A stretch of 17,651 bases of DNA, from the NCBI GenBank assembly GCA_049589355.1, contig JBAWAP010000175.1:1-17651 (forward strand), written 5' to 3'. This document shows positions 13,361 to 17,651 of the stretch, one piece after another (position 1 is the first letter of the stretch; each line of letters starts with the position of its first letter). The notes beneath the pieces are model-generated. The model was not told the DNA's origin, made no database searches, and saw only the letters and a list, made by a program, of their open reading frames with translations. This DNA is from JBAWAP01 sp049589355 (GTDB lineage Bacteria; Chloroflexota; Anaerolineae; VGOG01). The position numbers and the translations under genes were made by a program.

Positions 13361-15595
13361 CTAAACCTCTCGCAATCTCAACCACAACTCTACTTGCCAG
13401 CTTTGCTCTGAGGCCAAGTTGATTCTCCAGTGGGACAGCAAACACGACCCCTGGTACACCCGTTCGAATCCAGCCTCCGAATTAGAGATGGTTTCGATGG
13501 GGAAGCGCCAGAGGGTGGCCGGACGACCGAAGCCCAGCTCGATCTCCATCCCCAACATCTTGCTGATCAGCCTCAGGTTATTCACGTCTTCCCACTGGCC
13601 TTTGGAAGCGAGGGTTGTGTTCTCCTGATCGGGGAGGCCGTAGTAGGCATCGGGGCCATCTCCACCCAGGATAGCAAAATTGAATTCCACCCCTAACCAA
13701 GCACTCGCCTCTTCCTGGTCGGTGTTAGTCAAGACGTACGTAACTTTCAGTTCTGTACTGTTGGCAGCAACTTCGATTCTTTTCTCCACCCGCAGGGGGG
13801 CAAGGTGCTCGTCACACCAGACGTGGCCGTCGCGAGTGAGCTTCAAGATCAAGTGTCCATCCCCTTCTTCCACCTCATAACCGTAGGGCTGATCCACGAA
13901 GTTGCCGACCTCACCGTACTGGCAGCGATAGAAATCATCCAGGGTCGTATCGGGGTGTAGGAAATGATCAATGAGGCTGGAGCGGCGATACCAGTCGTAG
14001 AAGAGCTTCTTGTGCAGGTCCTTCTCCTTAACCCGCACCTTAGCAGTGTGGATTGTCTCCAGCTTCCCTTCCTCTCCAGCCACCACCGTCTCCCCCTTAC
14101 TTCCCGCCTCCACCAGATCCTGGTGATAGCCCTCGGGACGCCGGCTCAGGGTGTTGAGCAGGTTGTAGCGCCGGGAGCGCCAGTCCCACTCGAAGAGGCT
14201 GCCCCCGTCGGCAGGGTCGAAGTAGAGGTTCATGGCATCGCTGGAGAGGAGGATCTCGGGGCTGGCATCGCGGTCGAAATCGTCCTCCCGCCACTCGACC
14301 CAAGGGCCGCGATGCCGCTGGGCATCGGCCAGGTTCTCGGCGGCGATGAGGTGATCGTAGTTGGCAACGCGGATGTGGAAGAGGTAGACGCCACCGAAGA
14401 CACCATGCCAGTAGGGACAGTTGCACTGGCTGGCCCAGAGGTGATCAAGAGCAGAATAACCAAATCCCAATGACCAATGACCAACATCTGGCCCGTGCAA
14501 CTCATTAGGATTTGAGATTTGGTCATTGGTCATTTGATGCACTTTTCCCGATACCAGCAGCATCTTCTTGTGCATGGTGTTGATCTCAGGATACTTGACC
14601 ATGAAGCTGCGCCAGAAGCCCCCCTTGATAAAGCGCAGGACGTCCTTCCGCCCCTCGTCCTCCAGGCGATGCTTCAGGTGGACGATCTCCCCAGAGAGGT
14701 TGGCCGGCAGCGCCCATTCGGTCATCTCGTCGTAGGACGCCGTGGGTAGGTAGATGCGGCCCAGGGCGGGGAACTTCTCGGCGTACTCGCCAGGGGTGAT
14801 GGTCGTGAGCCAATCGGAATTTCGTTCGAGGGCCTGGAAGAACTCCTCGATCCAGCCCTGCTGACTGCGTTGACCCACCCAGCAATACTCGTAGGTGCCG
14901 GGCCACAAACCAAACTTCTCTCCATCGTCGCCCATCACCGCCACCTTCGGTTTGAAGTTTGAAGCTTGAAGCTTGAAGTTTAAATCCTCGGCCTCGCTTC
15001 GCAGCCAGGCAATGACCTCCTCCACCGAGGCCCAGGGGATGGTGTAGCGCAGGTGCTTAGAGGTGCCGAAGATTTTGATGGTGACCCCCTGCTCCTCGGT
15101 GACGTAGTAACCAAACAGGTCCTTGTCCTCCAGCCCTACGTACTTGAAATGGGTGTCATCTACAATGGTGTACTGGATTCCCGCCTCGGCCATGGGCTTG
15201 GCCAGGTGGGGCTCCCAGACCCGCTCGGCCAGCCAGGCCCCCGTGGGCTCGTAGCCGAAGTCATCTCGCACCGCCTGGGTGAGCTTCTCGATCTGGCCTT
15301 GCTTGTCAACATCGTAGAGGGCCACCAGGATGGGCTCGTAGTAGCCGCCGGTCATCATCTCCACCTGGCCGCGAGCCACCAGGGCCCGGATACGCTCGAT
15401 CAATTCCGGCCGGTTCTCGGCGATCCAGTCGCGCAGGGGCCCCGTGTAGTGAAGGGCCATCTTGATGGCCGGGTGGCGCTCCAGGGCTTCGATCATCGGC
15501 TGGTAAGCTTCATGGCAGCCTTTCTCGAAGACCCAATCGAAATTACCCACGGGCTGGTGGTTGTGGATGGCCAGGGCAAGGTAGATGTGTTTCAA
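13361..15595 (-). CDS. GH57 4-alpha-glucanotransferase/alpha-amylase with DUF1925/DUF1926-type regions
   Basis: A 744-residue protein like the Thermococcus litoralis 4-alpha-glucanotransferase (about 660 residues). It transfers or hydrolyses alpha-1,4-glucan chains. Motifs: AIHNHQPVGNFDWVFE (residues ~9-24), MMTGGYYEPIL (~80-90), GAWLAERVWEP with nucleophile E124, MGDDGEKFGLWPGTYEYCW with acid/base D223/D224, QCNCPYWHGVFGGVYL (middle helical domain), and a long C-terminal beta-sandwich with KRIEVAANSTELKVTYVLTN. The start is TTG 15595, supported by GGAGG (15608-15604) eight bases upstream and by MKHIYLALAIHNHQP matching the family start; no ATG fits. It begins three bases after the glgC stop. 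Two repeat insertions lie in frame: residues ~205-215 (just before the acid/base motif) and ~353-380 (before the CNCPYWHG helix). Together they explain part of the extra length. Confidence 0.9.
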   Translation of the reverse strand: MKHIYLALAIHNHQPVGNFDWVFEKGCHEAYQPMIEALERHPAIKMALHYTGPLRDWIAENRPELIERIRALVARGQVEMMTGGYYEPILVALYDVDKQGQIEKLTQAVRDDFGYEPTGAWLAERVWEPHLAKPMAEAGIQYTIVDDTHFKYVGLEDKDLFGYYVTEEQGVTIKIFGTSKHLRYTIPWASVEEVIAWLRSEAEDLNFKLQASNFKPKVAVMGDDGEKFGLWPGTYEYCWVGQRSQQGWIEEFFQALERNSDWLTTITPGEYAEKFPALGRIYLPTASYDEMTEWALPANLSGEIVHLKHRLEDEGRKDVLRFIKGGFWRSFMVKYPEINTMHKKMLLVSGKVHQMTNDQISNPNELHGPDVGHWSLGFGYSALDHLWASQCNCPYWHGVFGGVYLFHIRVANYDHLIAAENLADAQRHRGPWVEWREDDFDRDASPEILLSSDAMNLYFDPADGGSLFEWDWRSRRYNLLNTLSRRPEGYHQDLVEAGSKGETVVAGEEGKLETIHTAKVRVKEKDLHKKLFYDWYRRSSLIDHFLHPDTTLDDFYRCQYGEVGNFVDQPYGYEVEEGDGHLILKLTRDGHVWCDEHLAPLRVEKRIEVAANSTELKVTYVLTNTDQEEASAWLGVEFNFAILGGDGPDAYYGLPDQENTTLASKGQWEDVNNLRLISKMLGMEIELGFGRPATLWRFPIETISNSEAGFERVYQGSCLLSHWRINLASEQSWQVELWLRLREV
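14456..14538. repeat. Palindromic 7-nt-word element E inside the GH57 gene
   Basis: The 16-mer AATGACCAATGACCAA (14469-14484) pairs perfectly with 14519-14534; flanking bases extend the arms imperfectly to 14456 and 14538, with a 34-nt spacer between the perfect arms. It is read in frame as about 28 residues, including MTNDQISNPNELHGPDVGHW, between the conserved KMLLVSGKV and LDHLWASQCNCPYWHG. Confidence 0.9.
14949..14982. repeat. Tandem 7-nt-word element F inside the GH57 gene
   Basis: Five tandem copies of a degenerate heptamer (GTTTGAA, GTTTGAA, GCTTGAA, GCTTGAA, GTTTA). It is encoded in frame as LNFKLQASNFK, residues ~205-215, immediately before the catalytic-Asp segment VAVMGDDGEKFG. 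No distinct inverted arm is seen. Its first 15 bases recur exactly, in the other orientation, at 15591-15605. Confidence 0.8.
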
Positions 15596-15605
15596 ACTTC
15601 AAACC
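15591..15605. repeat. Copy of the element-F word at the glgC/GH57 junction
   Basis: The minus strand reads GGTTTGAAGTTTGAA, identical to plus-strand 14949-14963. The copy supplies the glgC stop (TGA 15601-15599), part of the Shine-Dalgarno, and the TTG start of the GH57 gene (15595-15593). Confidence 0.75.
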
Positions 15606-16882
15606 TCCAACAGATGCCCAACTGTACCGCCGCTGGCGACAAGGTCGGTGTTAAAGTCGCTCTCTTTTAAGTCACAGGCAATGAAGCAGTTGCGGCCTAT
15701 CTTGATCCCAGCAGGGATGATCGCGTTCTTGCCCACAACCGTAATCCCCGTGCAGAGGTCTGGCTGAGTCTCGTTGGGTGTATAATCGTCGCCGAAACCG
15801 ACGTGACTCCTGGCACCCACCACGATGTTCTTGTCCAGGACAGCGTGATCAACGATGGCCCGCTCGCCGATGATGGTATCGGTCATGATGATGGAATAGC
15901 GCACCAGGGCTCCTGGGCCAACCTGCACTCCTGGCGAGAGCACGGAATGCTCTACCGTTCCATCAACGACGCAGCCATTAGAGACCAGGCTCCTGACGAT
16001 GGTCGCCCCCGTGTTCACCCTGGCAGGAGGTCGCTCCTCGCTGCGGGTGTGGACGACCCAATCTGGGTCATAGAGGTCAAAGGGCGAGTCGTCCAGCAGG
16101 AGGTCCATGTGGGCCTCCCAGTAAGCCTGGACGGTCCCTATATCCACCCAGTAGCCGCTGAAGGGGTAGGCGTAGGCCGTGTCGTCCAGATCGAGCATGC
16201 GGGGGATGATATCTTTGCCGAAGTCGTGGCTCGATCTCCTTCGCCGCGTGTCTTCCTCTAGCCTCTGGCCCAAAACGCTGGGATTGAAGACGTACACTCC
16301 CATGGATGCCAGGCCTAGGGTTGGACTCTGAGTTTGCAACTCGGTTGGCTTTTCCTGGAAGCCCACCACCCTGCCCTCCTTATCTACAGACAGCATTCCG
16401 AAGCGAAGGACCTCCTTGGGCTTCACCTTGATAGCGGCCACCGTTAAGTCAGCGCCTTTCTCCTCGTGGAAGCGGAGCATGGGGCCATAGTCCATCTTGT
16501 AGATATGATCGCCGGAGAGGACCAGCACATGACCCACCTTGTACCTGTGAACGAGGTTGAGGTTCTGGTAGACGGCGTCCGCTGTGCCCTTGTACCAATC
16601 CATGTCCTTTCTTCCCAAGTAGGGCTGGAGTAGTTGAACGCCTCCGTTCATGCGGTCCAGGTCCCAGGGTCGGCCGATGCCGATGTGATCGTTAAGCGAA
16701 CGAGGCCGGTACTGGGTGAGGATGCCCACGTTGTAGATGCCAGAGTTTACACAATTGGACAGGGTGAAGTCTATAATCCGGTACTTGCCCGCGAAGGGGA
16801 CAGCCGGCTTGGTCCTCTTGGCTGTCAGGACGCTTAGCCTGCTGCCCTCTCCACCAGCCAGGATAAAGGCCAATACCTTCAT
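15599..16882 (-). CDS. glgC: Glucose-1-phosphate adenylyltransferase (ADP-glucose pyrophosphorylase)
   Basis: A 427-residue cytosolic enzyme making ADP-glucose from ATP and glucose-1-phosphate, the committed step of bacterial glycogen synthesis. Length and motifs are typical: FILAGGEGSRLSVLTAKRTK (residues ~6-25, nucleotide loop), PFAGKYRIIDFTLSNCVNSG (~29-48), WYKGTADAVYQN (~96-107), SGDHIYKMDY with the metal-binding D125, GFQEKP (~172), FSGYWVDIGTVQAYWEAHMDL (~240-260), and a C-terminal left-handed beta-helix (GCVVDGTVEHSVLSPGVQVG, IGERAIVDHAVLDKNIVVG) that in the family mediates assembly and allosteric control. ATG 16882 follows GGAGG by four bases. It lies downstream of glgA, separated by repeat B3, and three bases upstream of the GH57 gene. 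Allosteric effectors cannot be predicted here. Confidence 0.96.
   Translation of the reverse strand: MKVLAFILAGGEGSRLSVLTAKRTKPAVPFAGKYRIIDFTLSNCVNSGIYNVGILTQYRPRSLNDHIGIGRPWDLDRMNGGVQLLQPYLGRKDMDWYKGTADAVYQNLNLVHRYKVGHVLVLSGDHIYKMDYGPMLRFHEEKGADLTVAAIKVKPKEVLRFGMLSVDKEGRVVGFQEKPTELQTQSPTLGLASMGVYVFNPSVLGQRLEEDTRRRRSSHDFGKDIIPRMLDLDDTAYAYPFSGYWVDIGTVQAYWEAHMDLLLDDSPFDLYDPDWVVHTRSEERPPARVNTGATIVRSLVSNGCVVDGTVEHSVLSPGVQVGPGALVRYSIIMTDTIIGERAIVDHAVLDKNIVVGARSHVGFGDDYTPNETQPDLCTGITVVGKNAIIPAGIKIGRNCFIACDLKESDFNTDLVASGGTVGHLLEV
15604..15608 (-). promoter_or_regulatory. Ribosome-binding site deciding the TTG start of the GH57 gene
   Basis: GGAGG on the minus strand lies inside the last codons of glgC, eight bases upstream of TTG 15595. 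It implies translational coupling of glgC and the GH57 gene. Confidence 0.65.
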
Positions 16883-16916
16883 GGCACCTCCAATTCCAGA
16901 GGTCTCTCGGAAATGA

Positions 16917-16987
16917 GTAACGAGTGAACGAGTAATGCGTTAACGAGTCGCCTGTTACCTCGTTGACTCGTTAACTCGTTACCCATT
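16917..16987. repeat. Palindromic 8-nt-word element B3 (AACGAGTy family)
   Basis: The left array starting GTAACGAGTGAACGAG (16917-16947) faces a right array, 16959-16982, ending ACTCGTTAACTCGTTAC. It shares the 11-mer CTCGTTAACTC with B1 and B2. It lies between glgA and glgC; the glgA end codons GTC AAT GGG TAA (stop 16981-16979) are repeat sequence. Confidence 0.87.
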
Positions 16988-17651
16988 GACTTTCAAATTG
17001 AACTCCAGGGCCTTCTGATACAATTCTACGTACTTCCGGGCCGAGGCCTCCCACGAGAAATCGGCCTTCATCCCTCGCTCCATCAGGGTTCGCCATGCGT
17101 CTTTGCGGAGATAGGTCTTCAGAGCCCTCTCCACGGCGGCCAGGAGGGCCTCTTCACTGTAGTCTGAGAAGGCGAAGCCGTTGCCCTGGCCCGTGGTTGG
17201 GTCGAAGTCCTGAACGGTGTCGGCCAGGCCGCCGATACTGCGCACGATGGGCACGCTACCGTAGTGCATGGCGATGAGTTGCCCCAGGCCGCAGGGCTCG
17301 AAGCGCGAGGGCATGAGGAAGGCGTCGCTACCAGCGTAGATGCGCCGCGCCAGAGCAGGGTCGAATTTGAGGAAGACTGCCGCCTGGCCTTGATACTTCC
17401 CGGCCACATTAGCAAAGACTCTGTGGTAACGCTCCTCGCCTGTGCCCAGGAGGACGAATTGAAGGTCCAGCTCCATCAGTTGGTCTATGGCTTCGGCCAG
17501 AATATCGAAGCCCTTCTGATCAGCCAGGCGAGAGATCATGCCGACTAATAGGATGTCAGGGTCCAGAGGGAACTCTGCTTCCCGCTGCAGAGCCAGCTTG
17601 TTCTGCACCCGCCCCCCCTTCCTCCCCCCCAAAGGTGGGGGGGAGGAAGGG
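16979..17651 (-). CDS. glgA: Glycogen (starch) synthase, C-terminal part
   Basis: A GT5 glycosyltransferase that adds glucose from ADP-glucose to growing alpha-1,4-glucan. Only the C-terminal GT-B half, about 220 residues, is inside the window; the frame is open to the right edge, so the N-terminal ADP-glucose/acceptor domain (KxGGL motif) is not seen. Visible: LVGMISRLADQKGFDILAEA, the LLGTGEERYH strand, YAGSDAFLMPSRFEPCGLGQ with the two-Glu (E-x7) region, LIAMHYGSVPIVRSIGGLAD, and a terminal helix FSWEASARKYVELYQKALEF. The last residues KVNG and the stop come from repeat B3. Where homologs run smoothly into N-K-x-x-L-Q, this gene has PPPLGGRKGGR, encoded by the poly-C palindrome 17616-17651. 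First gene, in direction of transcription, of the glycogen cluster seen here. Confidence 0.9.
   Translation of the reverse strand, partial: PSSPPPLGGRKGGRVQNKLALQREAEFPLDPDILLVGMISRLADQKGFDILAEAIDQLMELDLQFVLLGTGEERYHRVFANVAGKYQGQAAVFLKFDPALARRIYAGSDAFLMPSRFEPCGLGQLIAMHYGSVPIVRSIGGLADTVQDFDPTTGQGNGFAFSDYSEEALLAAVERALKTYLRKDAWRTLMERGMKADFSWEASARKYVELYQKALEFNLKVNG
17616..17651. repeat. Perfect C/G-rich palindrome in glgA at the window edge
   Basis: Arms 17616-17630 and 17637-17651 (CCCTTCC then T plus a C7 run, and its complement) are perfectly complementary over 15 bp with a 6-nt loop, AAAGGT. It is translated in frame in glgA. The window stops at the last base of the arm, which fits a contig end caused by a hairpin or by extra copies. 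Confidence 0.85.

Overview
The window looks like a piece of a GC-rich, free-living bacterial chromosome. The gene families (GH57 glycosidases, an alpha-glucan phosphorylase with an N-terminal DUF3417-type region, a Cys-rich class III aminotransferase, a lactate-permease family carrier) would fit a Chloroflexota-like lineage, probably from a metagenome. That placement is inference from family recollection; no marker gene or rRNA is present. The right end falls exactly on a perfect 15-bp inverted repeat, as expected where an assembly breaks.

Left part (1-1912): a visibly lower-GC accessory stretch. It holds a tetratricopeptide-repeat (TPR) gene that is 5'-truncated by the window edge and carries two apparent single-base frameshifts, a translationally coupled unknown membrane protein, and a remnant resembling the tail of a second TPR gene. 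Middle part (1913-9147): a small membrane-anchored Mth938-like protein and an LldP-family permease; a penicillin-acylase-family pseudogene that has lost its catalytic centre; a convergent type II toxin-antitoxin pair separated from it by a bidirectional terminator; then a promoter followed by a class III aminotransferase and a D-2-hydroxyacid dehydrogenase. Right part (9223-17651, minus strand): a glycogen/alpha-glucan cluster, read as glgA (partial), glgC, a GH57 glucanotransferase/amylase, glgP, and a second GH57 protein of DUF3536 type. Together these make ADP-glucose, build glucan, rearrange it and break it down to glucose-1-phosphate.

The most unusual feature runs across all of this: at least nine elements built from degenerate 7-8-nt words in short tandem arrays. 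Most are followed by a spacer and the reverse-complement array, giving an imperfect hairpin. The word differs between elements (GTGATnC, AACGAGTy, GCTCAAA, TGGTCnnA, CAATGAC, GTTTGAA) but the design is the same. They sit between genes, where they often supply the neighbouring stop codon or lie next to the start, and they also sit in frame inside glgP and the GH57 gene (twice). A further C-rich palindrome lies inside glgA. In the GH57 gene one insertion directly precedes the catalytic Asp motif. I regard this set of same-design, different-word palindromic insertions as the candidate undescribed system of the window.
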